A stretch of 64,000 bases of DNA from an uncultured Saprospiraceae bacterium. GTDB lineage: Bacteria > Bacteroidota > Bacteroidia > Chitinophagales > Saprospiraceae. The DNA lies in contig CALGLU010000031.1 of NCBI GenBank assembly GCA_937959275.1, forward strand, positions 62,001 to 126,000, read 5' to 3'. Below, one piece after another: positions 1 through 9,252 of the stretch. The first letter of the stretch is position 1, and every line of letters starts with the position of its first letter. The notes beneath the pieces are model-generated. The model was given only the letters and a program-made list of their open reading frames with translations. It made no database searches and was not told where the DNA came from. A program made the translations under genes and the position numbers.

Positions 1-642
1 GTTGGCTATGTACAGGATGCGATTGATGCTGGTCAAAGTGTCGAGGAAACAGGATTTAACTCTAGTCGGAATGGCTTGCAGATTTACACCTTACTTGACC
101 AATTAGAAAAAGGAAAATACGATGCTGCAATGGGTGGTGGTCGTCGAGATGAAGAAAAGGCCAGAGCAAAAGAGCGTTTTTTCTCCCATAGAGACGAGTT
201 TGGCCAATGGGATCCTAAAAACCAAAGACCAGAATTGTGGAATTTATTTAACGGCAAGAAGAACTTTGGGGAGCATTTTAGAGTCTTTCCTATCTCAAAC
301 TGGACAGAATTGGATGTTTGGCAATATCTAGCCATGGAAGAAGTGCCATTACCTCATCTTTATCTTGCACACGAACGTGATGTGATCGAGCGAGATGGCG
401 TTTTACTTGCTGACAATGAATTTCTAATCAAAAAACCAGAGGAGAAAGTGTTCAAAGAAATGGTACGATGTCGTACGATTGGTGATATGACCTGTACAGG
501 TGTTTGGAAATCAGATGCCGCGACTGTTGAAGATATTATCCAAGAAATCGCTACAACCAGAATGACAGAACGTGGAGGTAGAACGGATGATAAGCGAAGT
601 GAAACAAGTATGGAGGATCGCAAAAAAGAAGGATACTTTTAG
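1..642 (+). CDS. cysD: Sulfate adenylyltransferase subunit 2 (CysD), 5' partial
   Basis: Small subunit of ATP sulfurylase, which makes adenosine 5'-phosphosulfate from ATP and sulfate together with the GTPase CysN. The frame is open from base 1, so the gene starts outside the window; about 213 residues are present against roughly 300 in the family, so the N-terminal third with the PP-loop is missing. Visible family features are the GGGRRDEEKARAKER block, the FPISNWTELDVWQYL stretch and the C-terminal CRTIGDMTCTG segment. cysN follows after 27 nt in the same direction, the standard cysDN order. No cysC (APS kinase) or cysH is seen here. A TTG at 76 is internal and not a real start. Confidence 0.95.
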   Translation, partial: VGYVQDAIDAGQSVEETGFNSSRNGLQIYTLLDQLEKGKYDAAMGGGRRDEEKARAKERFFSHRDEFGQWDPKNQRPELWNLFNGKKNFGEHFRVFPISNWTELDVWQYLAMEEVPLPHLYLAHERDVIERDGVLLADNEFLIKKPEEKVFKEMVRCRTIGDMTCTGVWKSDAATVEDIIQEIATTRMTERGGRTDDKRSETSMEDRKKEGYF

Positions 643-669
643 ACAACTCACACACAAATTAGAAATACC

Positions 670-1941
670 ATGAGTGAAGTATATAAATACGAAGAATCAG
701 AATTACTAAGATTTACAACTGCAGGATCAGTTGATGACGGCAAGTCCACCTTAATAGGTCGGATGCTGTATGATAGTAAATCAATATTCCAGGATCAATA
801 TGATCAGTTGAAAGAAACAACTGAACGCCGTGGAGAAGAAGGTGTCAACCTTGCATTGTTAACTGATGGCTTACGAGCAGAACGTGAGCAGGGCATTACA
901 ATTGACGTTGCCTATAGATACTTCTCTACGCCAAAGCGAAAATTTATCATTGCTGATACACCAGGACATATTCAGTACACTAGAAATATGGTTACGGGTG
1001 CATCGACTGCCAATGTAGCACTGATCTTAATAGATGCGAGGCATGGTGTTGTCGAGCAAACAAGACGGCATGCGATCATTGCAAGTTTATTACAGATTCC
1101 ACACGTTGTCGTCTGTATCAATAAAATGGACCTAGTAGATTTCGATCAGGATGCATATAATAAGATCCAAGACGATTTTGAAAAATTTGCTGCTAAACTC
1201 GATGTCAGTGATATTCACTTTGTACCTATTTCAGCATTGCTAGGTGACAATGTTGTTAACCGGTCTGAGAAGACTCCATGGTATGATGGCCCAACGCTAA
1301 TGTACTTTCTAGAGAATGTTCACATTGCCAGTGATCATAACTTTATCGATGTTCGATTTCCTGTGCAATTTGTGATTCGTCCTAATACAGATGAACACCA
1401 CGACTATAGAGGATACGCTGGCCGTGTCGCGGGAGGAGTATTGAAGAAAGGAGATGAGGTGATGTTATTGCCGACTGGATTTGTGACTAAGATCTCAAAG
1501 ATCATGGGACCAGCTGGAGAACAAACAGAAGCACATCCACCTGAGTCTGTTACCATCCTCATCGAGGATAATATGGATTTGAGTAGAGGTGATATGATTG
1601 TCAGAGAGCATAACAAACCTGAAATAAGTCAGGATATCGAAGTGATGCTTTGTTGGTTTGATAATAACAAATCCTTACAAGCTAATGGTAAGTATGCAAT
1701 CAAGCACACAACGCAAGATGCGCGGTGTGTCGTAAAAGAAATCAGATACAAACTTGACATCAACACTCTACACAGAGAGTTAGATGATACAGAAATTAGA
1801 ATGAATGATATGGCACGTGTCGTCTTACGCACCACCAAGCCATTATTCACTGATTCTTATAGAAATAATCGAATCACAGGCAGTATAATTCTCATCGATG
1901 AAGGATCAAATAATACTGTCGGTGCTGGTATGATTATATAG
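670..1941 (+). CDS. cysN: Sulfate adenylyltransferase subunit 1 (CysN), GTPase
   Basis: EF-Tu-like GTPase subunit that drives APS synthesis by CysD. The P-loop GSVDDGKST lies at residues 19-27, followed by the switch motif DTPGH and the guanine-specificity motif NKMD; the C-terminal half has the EF-Tu-type beta-barrel domains. At 423 residues it is a stand-alone CysN and has no fused CysC kinase domain, so PAPS would need a separate APS kinase. It lies 27 nt after cysD and 83 nt before the first polysaccharide gene on the same strand, so the pair may supply sulfate for polysaccharide modification as well as for assimilation. That second role is inference from position only. Confidence 0.96.
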   Translation: MSEVYKYEESELLRFTTAGSVDDGKSTLIGRMLYDSKSIFQDQYDQLKETTERRGEEGVNLALLTDGLRAEREQGITIDVAYRYFSTPKRKFIIADTPGHIQYTRNMVTGASTANVALILIDARHGVVEQTRRHAIIASLLQIPHVVVCINKMDLVDFDQDAYNKIQDDFEKFAAKLDVSDIHFVPISALLGDNVVNRSEKTPWYDGPTLMYFLENVHIASDHNFIDVRFPVQFVIRPNTDEHHDYRGYAGRVAGGVLKKGDEVMLLPTGFVTKISKIMGPAGEQTEAHPPESVTILIEDNMDLSRGDMIVREHNKPEISQDIEVMLCWFDNNKSLQANGKYAIKHTTQDARCVVKEIRYKLDINTLHRELDDTEIRMNDMARVVLRTTKPLFTDSYRNNRITGSIILIDEGSNNTVGAGMII

Positions 1942-2024
1942 GTATTGACCTTGGTTATATTTTCTTATTCTTGTCGGGACTTCAAGTCACCCTAACATTA
2001 TTTTCGCTCAATTATAAATGAGAC

Positions 2025-3485
2025 TTGTCTTCATTAAAAGATAAATCGGTCATGGCTGTTCTTTGGAATAGTGCGGGCGGCGCATTGATCATTGTCATCA
2101 GCTTGTTCTTCTCTATTGTCTTAGCCAGGCTGTTAGAGCCTTCGGATTTTGGAACCATGGCGATTATTATGGTTTTATATATACTCTCGCAGGTCATTGT
2201 GCGATTTGGCTTAGAGACTGCGATCATCCAAAAAACTGAAGTGAGTGATGAAGAATATTCCATGGCCTTTTTCATCATGTTTTTCTTCAGTACACTCTTT
2301 GCGTTGTTATTATTTTTTAGCGCTGGGTGGCTAGGTCGTTATTATGAAAATACTGATTTAGACTATTTGTGCAAGATATTTTCATCGCTTTATTTCATTG
2401 ATGCGATCATGCATATCCAACGCATTAAACTAAAGAAACAACTGGATTTCAAAAGGATCAACATTATAGAAGTATCAGCCAAAATTATTGGAGGGACTTT
2501 AGCTGTGATCATGGCATTACAAGGCATGGGAATTATGTCTCTTGTTGTTCAAAATTTATCAATCGCCGCCATTCAGACAATTCTTATTTGCTATCATGTT
2601 AGATGGTGGCCTTCTATACACTTCAAGTTGAGTTCTATATCAAAGCTGTTTCATTATGGCAAATATATTCTGGTTTCAGACTTCGTATATGAAATCTCAC
2701 AACGCTTTGATTCTTTGATCATTGGTAAATATTTTAATCTGGGGCTATTGGGTCTATATGACAAGGGCAAAAGCCTGAGCGAAATGGGGCAGCGCTTGCC
2801 TGCCAATTTGATGATGAAGCCATTATTTACGTCAATGTCAGAGAGACAAGATGACAAGCCTGGACTGGAGAGAATGATGAATAAAATATATATTTCCTTA
2901 TCCTTTATTTTTATTCCTCTTTTGTTATTTCTGGTCTTTAATGCAACTCAATTAATTCGTTTTGTGTATGGTGAAAAATGGATAGGCGCTTCACCCTATT
3001 TTAGTCTCTTCTGTATCATGGGCGTTTTCTATTTAATACGAATTCCAACTAATTATTTATTGTTGGCCATGGGGAAGGTGAAGATTACCTTTAGAATAGA
3101 AATGTTTGTCAATATTTTAAAAATCACTTCGATTATTCTATTGGCGTCTGTCAATATTATTTGGATGATTTATTTTCTTATCGCCATTCGAATTTTAGAA
3201 GGTGTTATTTATTTCTACTACATCGATAAGCATTTATCTTTTGATGTCAAATCATACTTGCAAATCATAAGTCTTCATTTAGTGATGTCATTAGTACTTT
3301 TGATTGGCATATACTATACAATGAAAAACATAGGTATTCTATCCGATCTGATTCATATTTTCCTAAGTGCGACTATTTTTACAGCCATCTATCTTTTCAT
3401 TCATTACCTGATAAAATCCGATGGCTATACGTTTCATTGGGATCTTGTGAAGCAATATATCTTTAAAAAGAATCTTAATGCATAG
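2025..3485 (+). CDS. Wzx-type polysaccharide flippase (MOP superfamily)
   Basis: Integral membrane protein of 486 residues with about 12-14 hydrophobic segments, typical of the lipopolysaccharide/EPS flippases that move undecaprenyl-linked repeat units across the inner membrane. The N-terminus SLKDKSVMAVLWNSAGG followed by LLEPSDFG is characteristic. The TTG at 2025 is chosen because it keeps that conserved start; an ATG at 2018 runs into a stop after eight codons, and the next in-frame ATG (2052) would cut the conserved segment. It overlaps the next gene by 8 nt (ATGCATAG) and opens the EPS operon. A second flippase lies at 52200. Confidence 0.9.
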   Translation: MSSLKDKSVMAVLWNSAGGALIIVISLFFSIVLARLLEPSDFGTMAIIMVLYILSQVIVRFGLETAIIQKTEVSDEEYSMAFFIMFFFSTLFALLLFFSAGWLGRYYENTDLDYLCKIFSSLYFIDAIMHIQRIKLKKQLDFKRINIIEVSAKIIGGTLAVIMALQGMGIMSLVVQNLSIAAIQTILICYHVRWWPSIHFKLSSISKLFHYGKYILVSDFVYEISQRFDSLIIGKYFNLGLLGLYDKGKSLSEMGQRLPANLMMKPLFTSMSERQDDKPGLERMMNKIYISLSFIFIPLLLFLVFNATQLIRFVYGEKWIGASPYFSLFCIMGVFYLIRIPTNYLLLAMGKVKITFRIEMFVNILKITSIILLASVNIIWMIYFLIAIRILEGVIYFYYIDKHLSFDVKSYLQIISLHLVMSLVLLIGIYYTMKNIGILSDLIHIFLSATIFTAIYLFIHYLIKSDGYTFHWDLVKQYIFKKNLNA

Positions 3486-4779
3486 TCTGTATTTAGGCAT
3501 TGCAAAGTTTTTCGTCAGACAACGTTTTGATTATATAAACTTCTGTGCCTTCTTTTTAATATTGATCATCTTTGGTAATCTGAATGGCATCTTTAATTAT
3601 GTATTTGATATTGTCGCTCCCTTATCTCCTCTTATTTTACTTTTTTCAATTGTAATTATTCTTTCCCTAGTCAAGCAATCTTACGAAAGAGAAAGTCTAT
3701 TATTTTGGAGCTTTATCGCTTTTTATATACTCTACCTATACCTGTCCACTATATCCTTCATCTTATATCATGACGATATATACGCAGGTAATAATTACCT
3801 ATTGACAGTGAGAGGCTATGTGTCCTCCATTGTTATTCTATTGTGTTTTTATAAATTGACAACCTGGTCTTTGAAGCACAATGATTTTTATTCCTTGTTA
3901 AGTAGGATGTATGCGTTTCTACTTTCGGGAGTAGCACTCATTTTCTTTAGTTCTGTGATTGGCTTTAATATTGGCTTGGATATGGATCGAGCGAGTGGTT
4001 TTTTTGCTAATCCGAATACAGCAGCAGGTTTTATTCTCTATTGTTTGTGTTTAACATTATGCTTTGCAATAAGTGAACGACGCAAATTTGGATTCGCTTA
4101 CCTCCTCATCGTCCCTGCATTATTTTATACCATGTTTATCACCTTTTCTAAAGCAGGACTTATTACATTTCCACTCGTACTCTTTCTTTTCCTTGGATAT
4201 TGCTTGATTCGATATCGAAAGCTATATAGACCTAAGAGAAAAATATTTATGTGGCTAGCATTGAGTGTTATTCTAGCAATCGTTTTTATTAGTATTTATT
4301 TTTCAGCAATAATGGACCAGCTCAGTTGGGGACAATTTTTACGTTTGCAGCGAACACTAGCGTTTCTTTCAGGTGAATTCACTGAAGCGACTACATCCGA
4401 AAGAAGCACCTTATTTAATATTGGATTTCAACTTATTGGTGAGCATCCACTTATTGGTAATGGTTTGACATCATTTCATGCTTACGACATTCCCGTTAAT
4501 GGAAAGCATATCGGAGTCCACAATACATTCCTATTAATACTTGGTGAATCTGGAATCATCCCCTTTATCTTCTATGTATCACTCATGTTGATACTCATAG
4601 TAAAGTCATGGAAATTGAAGAATCTAGCGATGAGCTTTTTATTCCTGTCCATTCTAGCTGTTTACTTTATCAATGTGGCTGGGACTGGACACAATGCATT
4701 AGATGATCGTGTGAGTAATTGTTTATTCGGAGTGATGCTAGGCTACTTTGCGCACACAGACAAAACGGGGAAGAGCTAA
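3478..4779 (+). CDS. O-antigen polymerase/ligase-like membrane protein (Wzy_C)
   Basis: Multi-pass membrane protein of 433 residues with about 10-12 hydrophobic helices. The long periplasmic loop contains the Wzy_C signature: GEHPLIGNGLTSFHAY followed by GVHNTFLLILGESGIIPF. Such proteins polymerise or ligate lipid-linked oligosaccharide units; sequence alone does not separate Wzy from WaaL, but the place directly after a flippase favours a polymerase. It overlaps the flippase by 8 nt, and its stop is followed immediately, with no gap, by the asparagine synthase start. A second family member is at 61185. Confidence 0.88.
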   Translation: MHSLYLGIAKFFVRQRFDYINFCAFFLILIIFGNLNGIFNYVFDIVAPLSPLILLFSIVIILSLVKQSYERESLLFWSFIAFYILYLYLSTISFILYHDDIYAGNNYLLTVRGYVSSIVILLCFYKLTTWSLKHNDFYSLLSRMYAFLLSGVALIFFSSVIGFNIGLDMDRASGFFANPNTAAGFILYCLCLTLCFAISERRKFGFAYLLIVPALFYTMFITFSKAGLITFPLVLFLFLGYCLIRYRKLYRPKRKIFMWLALSVILAIVFISIYFSAIMDQLSWGQFLRLQRTLAFLSGEFTEATTSERSTLFNIGFQLIGEHPLIGNGLTSFHAYDIPVNGKHIGVHNTFLLILGESGIIPFIFYVSLMLILIVKSWKLKNLAMSFLFLSILAVYFINVAGTGHNALDDRVSNCLFGVMLGYFAHTDKTGKS

Positions 4780-6651
4780 ATGTGTGGAATAAATGGCATA
4801 GTAGATTTTAGTCTGTCTAGCTCGAAAGAAGAGCTGATGATGATGACGAGAAGTTTGCAACATAGAGGGCCCGATGATGAAGGCAATGAATGGCTTGTTA
4901 AAAACAAGTATACAGTTGGCCTAGGACATAGACGCTTGTCAATTTTAGACTTGTCTGCTGCTGGCCATCAACCTATGCATAAACATGGAAACTGGATCAC
5001 CTATAATGGTGAGATTTATAATTTCCTAGCATTACAAAAAGAATTAATTCAGGCAGGCTATTCGTTTCAATCGTCTTGCGATACCGAGGTGATTTTATCC
5101 GCATATGATTTTTGGGGAGCCGCTTGTGTAGAGCGGTTCAAAGGCATGTTTGCTTATGCGCTATATGATACAAACCATAAGCAAATTATACTTGCTCGAG
5201 ATCGTGCAGGCATGAAGCCGCTTTACTATTACCATACACCATCAACATTTCTATTTGCCTCCGAATTAAAAGCCTTTCATCAAATCAAGGACTTTAAAAA
5301 GCAAATAGATGACTCTGGATTGGCATCGTATTTTCAGAATGGGTTTATTCCGTCACCCAAAACTATATTCCAAGATTGTTATAAACTATTCCAAGGCCAA
5401 CAAGCTACTTTAAATCTCGACACTAAAACATTGACTGTTAAAGAGTATTGGACAGTCACTGATCAGAAAACGCTTAACACCTCAAGCTCTACATTGAGTG
5501 ATCAACAAATCATTGACAAAACCGAAGATTTACTCATCACTTCCTGCGGACAACACATGGTGTCTGATGTGCCTGTCGGACTTTTTCTAAGTGGTGGATT
5601 TGATAGCTCTACCACAGCAGCCATACTTCAAAAACATCACACGAACTCCTTACAGACATTTACCATTGGCTTTGAAGACCAGGCCTATAATGAAGCCGAG
5701 CATGCCAAAGCCGTCGCACAACACTTAGGCACTCAACACACAGAATTATTTTGTACAACGGAAGATGCAAAAGACATCATCCCACTACTGCCTGATATTT
5801 ATGACGAGCCATTTTCAGATTATTCTGCTATCCCAACATATTTATTGAGCAAGCTCACAAGACAACATGTGAAGGTGGCTATTTCAGCAGATGGAGGAGA
5901 TGAATTATTTATAGGTTATCGCAGATTTATTAATGCCATTAAATTGGCTGAGAAAATGCAACGCGTTCCGTCACGAATATTGTCAATATGCGGAAATACG
6001 CTTAGCTCAGCAAATAAAACAGGATTCGGAGAAAACTATGTCAAGAGAAAGTTAGTCTATATTTTAAAAAACGGCCAACTCCATTCGATTCCTCAATACC
6101 AAAATCAAAAATTATTAAATGAGGATATTAATCAGCTCCTCGTTAATGTCAAACCAATAGAACTTCAACAGTATCATATCAAAGGAGACATCAATGATAT
6201 ATTCCGAATAGAATTTCAACACTATCTGCAGGACGAAATATTAACAAAGGTCGATAGAGCATCCATGGCTTGTGGTTTAGAATCTAGAGAACCAATACTC
6301 GACCATGAACTGATAGAATGGGCCCATCATTTACCTCATTCTGTAAAATATAAAAACGGAGAACTCAAGCATATATTAAAATCAATCGCCTACAAGTATA
6401 TACCTAAATCCTTATTAGACAGACCCAAGCAGGGATTTGATATTCCTATAATGTCATGGATTCGCTCTGACATGAATTGGCTGATAGACGATTTACTCAA
6501 TTCTGATTACATAAAACAACAAGGACTTTTTCAAGACAAAACGATTGATGTCATTAAAAAGAAATTTTATAATTCAAAACATTACCAAAACGATAAAATA
6601 ATGTGGCAACTCATTGTCTTTCAATTGTGGTATGAAAGATGGATGGCTTAA
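4780..6651 (+). CDS. asnB: Asparagine synthase (glutamine-hydrolysing) family amidotransferase
   Basis: Class II glutamine amidotransferase fused to an ATP-pyrophosphatase synthetase domain. The N-terminus MCGINGIVDF leaves Cys2 as the nucleophile after Met removal; RGPDDEG and NGEIYNF belong to the glutaminase domain. The synthetase P-loop is at LFLSGGFDSST and the SADGGDELFIGY motif follows. The length of 623 residues fits AsnB. The start abuts the stop of the previous gene. In EPS loci AsnB relatives are thought to amidate sugar carboxylates, for example uronic acids, rather than aspartate; that role is inferred from context (epimerase and lyase in the same operon), and plain asparagine synthesis is not excluded. 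Confidence 0.93.
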   Translation: MCGINGIVDFSLSSSKEELMMMTRSLQHRGPDDEGNEWLVKNKYTVGLGHRRLSILDLSAAGHQPMHKHGNWITYNGEIYNFLALQKELIQAGYSFQSSCDTEVILSAYDFWGAACVERFKGMFAYALYDTNHKQIILARDRAGMKPLYYYHTPSTFLFASELKAFHQIKDFKKQIDDSGLASYFQNGFIPSPKTIFQDCYKLFQGQQATLNLDTKTLTVKEYWTVTDQKTLNTSSSTLSDQQIIDKTEDLLITSCGQHMVSDVPVGLFLSGGFDSSTTAAILQKHHTNSLQTFTIGFEDQAYNEAEHAKAVAQHLGTQHTELFCTTEDAKDIIPLLPDIYDEPFSDYSAIPTYLLSKLTRQHVKVAISADGGDELFIGYRRFINAIKLAEKMQRVPSRILSICGNTLSSANKTGFGENYVKRKLVYILKNGQLHSIPQYQNQKLLNEDINQLLVNVKPIELQQYHIKGDINDIFRIEFQHYLQDEILTKVDRASMACGLESREPILDHELIEWAHHLPHSVKYKNGELKHILKSIAYKYIPKSLLDRPKQGFDIPIMSWIRSDMNWLIDDLLNSDYIKQQGLFQDKTIDVIKKKFYNSKHYQNDKIMWQLIVFQLWYERWMA

Positions 6652-6652
6652 T

Positions 6653-7609
6653 ATGAATTATTTATTAACAGGAGGTGCAGGTTTTATTGGAAGTCATGTA
6701 GGGGAAGCATTATTATCTGTAGGTCATACGATTGATGTGATTGACAACTTTGACCCTTACTATAGCAAAGACATAAAAGAACAAAACCTATCTAACATAA
6801 TCGCGCACGCCAATGCACGATTCTTCGAACTTGACATTCAAAACTATGCTGACTTAGTTGACAAGTTTGGCAACTGCCAGTATGACGCGATCATTCATTT
6901 AGCTGCTAAAGCGGGTGTTAGGCCATCAATTGTTGATCCCATTAGATACCAAAATGTCAATGTGGGTGGCACCCAAAACGTTCTAGAACTAGCGAGATTG
7001 ATTGGAGTCGAGCATGTCGTCTATGGATCATCTAGTAGTGTATATGGTATCAATCCAGATGTCCCCTGGAGTGAAGCTAACAACGTCCTACTACCGATCA
7101 GTCCCTATGCCAGCTCAAAAGTCTCAGGTGAATTATTAGGTCACGTCTATAGTCAATTATTCAACATCAGATTTATAGCGCTGCGCTTTTTCACTGTGTA
7201 CGGCCCTCGCCAGCGACCTGACTTAGCGATTCATAAATTTGCCAAACGAATTCTGGATGGACAAGAAATACCTGTCTATGGTGATGGGAGCACATCCAGA
7301 GACTACACATATGTTGATGACATTGTCGCAGGTATCCTCGCAGCCATTGACTACTCAAAATCGAATTACGAAATCATCAATTTAGGCAATAGCAATCCAC
7401 TTACCTTATCCAATCTAATTTTACAGTTAGAACAAATCATAGGTAAAAAAGCAATTATTAATCGCTTACCCATGCAAGCCGGCGATGTCTCAATTACCTA
7501 TTCAGATATATCTAAGGCAAAAGTCTTACTCGACTATCATCCAACTAAAAATATAACCGAAGGCTTAACAACATTTATAAACTGGTTAACAGCAAATCAA
7601 AATGTCTAA
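6653..7609 (+). CDS. NAD-dependent nucleotide-sugar epimerase (SDR, UDP-glucuronate 4-epimerase-like)
   Basis: Extended short-chain dehydrogenase/reductase of 318 residues. From the ATG at 6653 the protein begins MNYLLTGGAGFIGSH, placing the NAD-binding GGAGFIG at residues 7-13. The catalytic pair is Tyr152/Lys156 in SPYASSK, and the substrate region FFTVYGPRQRPD is typical of uronate epimerases. The open frame extends upstream to 6614, but that part lies inside the asnB coding sequence; 6653 sits one base after the asnB stop. It overlaps the next glycosyltransferase by 8 nt (ATGTCTAA). Probably converts UDP-GlcA to UDP-GalA or a related sugar; the exact substrate cannot be read from sequence. 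Confidence 0.93.
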   Translation: MNYLLTGGAGFIGSHVGEALLSVGHTIDVIDNFDPYYSKDIKEQNLSNIIAHANARFFELDIQNYADLVDKFGNCQYDAIIHLAAKAGVRPSIVDPIRYQNVNVGGTQNVLELARLIGVEHVVYGSSSSVYGINPDVPWSEANNVLLPISPYASSKVSGELLGHVYSQLFNIRFIALRFFTVYGPRQRPDLAIHKFAKRILDGQEIPVYGDGSTSRDYTYVDDIVAGILAAIDYSKSNYEIINLGNSNPLTLSNLILQLEQIIGKKAIINRLPMQAGDVSITYSDISKAKVLLDYHPTKNITEGLTTFINWLTANQNV

Positions 7610-8717
7610 GCGGATTCTATTCGTCATAGATAATCTAGGTTCAGGAGGTGCACAAAATCAAATGACTTTATTAGCAAGTCTGCTGAGTCAACAGTCTTAT
7701 AACATTGAATTCTTTACCTATCATACAGGAGATTTTTTCAAGTTCCGCCTAGATGCCTTAGCTATCACTATTCATTCCATTCCAAAAACAACAAAAGTAG
7801 GTTTTAATGTCGTCCAAAAATTACGACGAGTATTGAAAGCGAATCAGTTTGATGCTATTATTTCCTTTTTACAGACACCTTCATTCTATGCGTCAATAGC
7901 GAAGGTACTTGCTGGCAATAAAATCCCACTGGTTATTTCCGAACGCTTCATTAGCTTCGAAAAAAAGGGCACCATCAGATACAGAGTTAAAAAAATTACA
8001 CACGCGCTAGCTGATTTTGCAACGACCAATTCTCATCATGAGCGAGAGAGACTCATTCGTAAAGGACTGACAACTACAGATAAAATAAAAACGATTTATA
8101 ATGTCGTCGATTTAATACACTTTGAGCCATCTACTGATGTAAAGATTCGTAATCAGCTATTATGTGTTGCCAGTGTTAGTTCGTATAAAAATGGTCTATG
8201 TGTGTTAGAAGCGATGAATCTACTCAAGCAATCTGATGCATTAAACTTCAACCTAAGTTGGGTCGGCAATAAAGTGTATACCATTCCTGAAAGAGCAGAG
8301 TACATTAAAAGAATGGAAGATAAAATTCAGGACTATGACTTACAAGATCATTGGACTTGGATAGAACCAACTAAGGACATTAAATCGTTTTATCATAGCC
8401 ACGACGCCTTAGTCCACCCTTCCTATAGAGAAGGATTGCCAAATGTCGTTTGTGAATCTTTAGCTTGCGGACTTCCAGTCATTCTAAGTCATGTCCTCGA
8501 TCATGCTATACTTGCAGATTACCCAAACAATGGGTTTTTATTCGATCCAGCCCAAGCTCAAGAATTAGCAGATCGAATCAAGTCCTTTTATGAAATGACA
8601 GAAACTGACAAAAATAAGATGAGATCCAACTGTCGACGGTTTTCAGAAAAGCACTTTTCCGAGCAACGCTTTGTAGACAATTATACCTCGATCTTACAGT
8701 CACTCACAGATGCTTAG
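7602..8717 (+). CDS. Glycosyltransferase family 4
   Basis: GT-B fold glycosyltransferase of 371 residues, presumably cytoplasmic and membrane-associated, adding a sugar to the lipid-linked repeat unit. The N-terminal GSGGAQNQMTLLA segment is the glycine-rich acceptor-side loop of GT4 enzymes; the C-terminal donor site has EGLPNVVCESLACGLPVI with the usual E-x7-E pattern. It starts 8 nt inside the epimerase gene and ends with another 8-nt overlap into the acetyltransferase gene, so translation is probably coupled. Donor and acceptor are unknown. Confidence 0.92.
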   Translation: MSKRILFVIDNLGSGGAQNQMTLLASLLSQQSYNIEFFTYHTGDFFKFRLDALAITIHSIPKTTKVGFNVVQKLRRVLKANQFDAIISFLQTPSFYASIAKVLAGNKIPLVISERFISFEKKGTIRYRVKKITHALADFATTNSHHERERLIRKGLTTTDKIKTIYNVVDLIHFEPSTDVKIRNQLLCVASVSSYKNGLCVLEAMNLLKQSDALNFNLSWVGNKVYTIPERAEYIKRMEDKIQDYDLQDHWTWIEPTKDIKSFYHSHDALVHPSYREGLPNVVCESLACGLPVILSHVLDHAILADYPNNGFLFDPAQAQELADRIKSFYEMTETDKNKMRSNCRRFSEKHFSEQRFVDNYTSILQSLTDA

Positions 8718-9252
8718 CACGCTCATCATCCTCTATACTAAAGTGCGCAAGAGACTAAAAATGTTGTTGCTAAGACCAGCATTTAAATCTTATGGTACAA
8801 ATTTTATCTTTGATCCGTACTCAAGCTTTAGTTATAAAAATATTACAGTAGGTCATGATGTTTTTATTGGAGAGGGCGCACATTTTTCAGCAACTGAGAG
8901 TTCTATCAAAATTGGAAATAAAGTCATGTTCGGTCCACATGTCATACTTGTCACAGGAGATCACAATAGCCGCATTGCAGGACGATACATGAAAGATGTC
9001 AAGCACAAGGAACCAGAAGATGATCAACCAATTATAATTGAGGATGATGTTTGGCTTGGCTGCGGTGTGATCGTTTTAAAAGGAGTCACGATTGGTGCCG
9101 GTAGTATAATAGCAGCTGGTGCCGTGGTCACCAAAGATGTGCCTGCTAATAGTATTGTCGGTGGTGTACCAGCTAAACTGTTGAAGAGTCGATTCGACAA
9201 AGACGATTGGCAAAAACATAAGCAGTTCTTATTTAAAAATCAGAATCCATGA
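8710..9252 (+). CDS. Left-handed beta-helix (hexapeptide) O-acetyltransferase
   Basis: 180-residue acyltransferase of the maltose/galactoside acetyltransferase class. The central part carries hexapeptide repeats (VGHDVFIGEGAHFSA, then IIIEDDVWLGCGVIVLKGV) and the conserved C-terminal cap AAGAVVTKDVPANSIVGG; TGDHN carries the likely catalytic histidine. It probably O-acetylates a sugar of the exopolysaccharide using acetyl-CoA. Its ATG overlaps the glycosyltransferase stop by 8 nt (ATGCTTAG), and its stop overlaps the next start by 4 nt (ATGA). Confidence 0.9.
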   Translation: MLSTLIILYTKVRKRLKMLLLRPAFKSYGTNFIFDPYSSFSYKNITVGHDVFIGEGAHFSATESSIKIGNKVMFGPHVILVTGDHNSRIAGRYMKDVKHKEPEDDQPIIIEDDVWLGCGVIVLKGVTIGAGSIIAAGAVVTKDVPANSIVGGVPAKLLKSRFDKDDWQKHKQFLFKNQNP

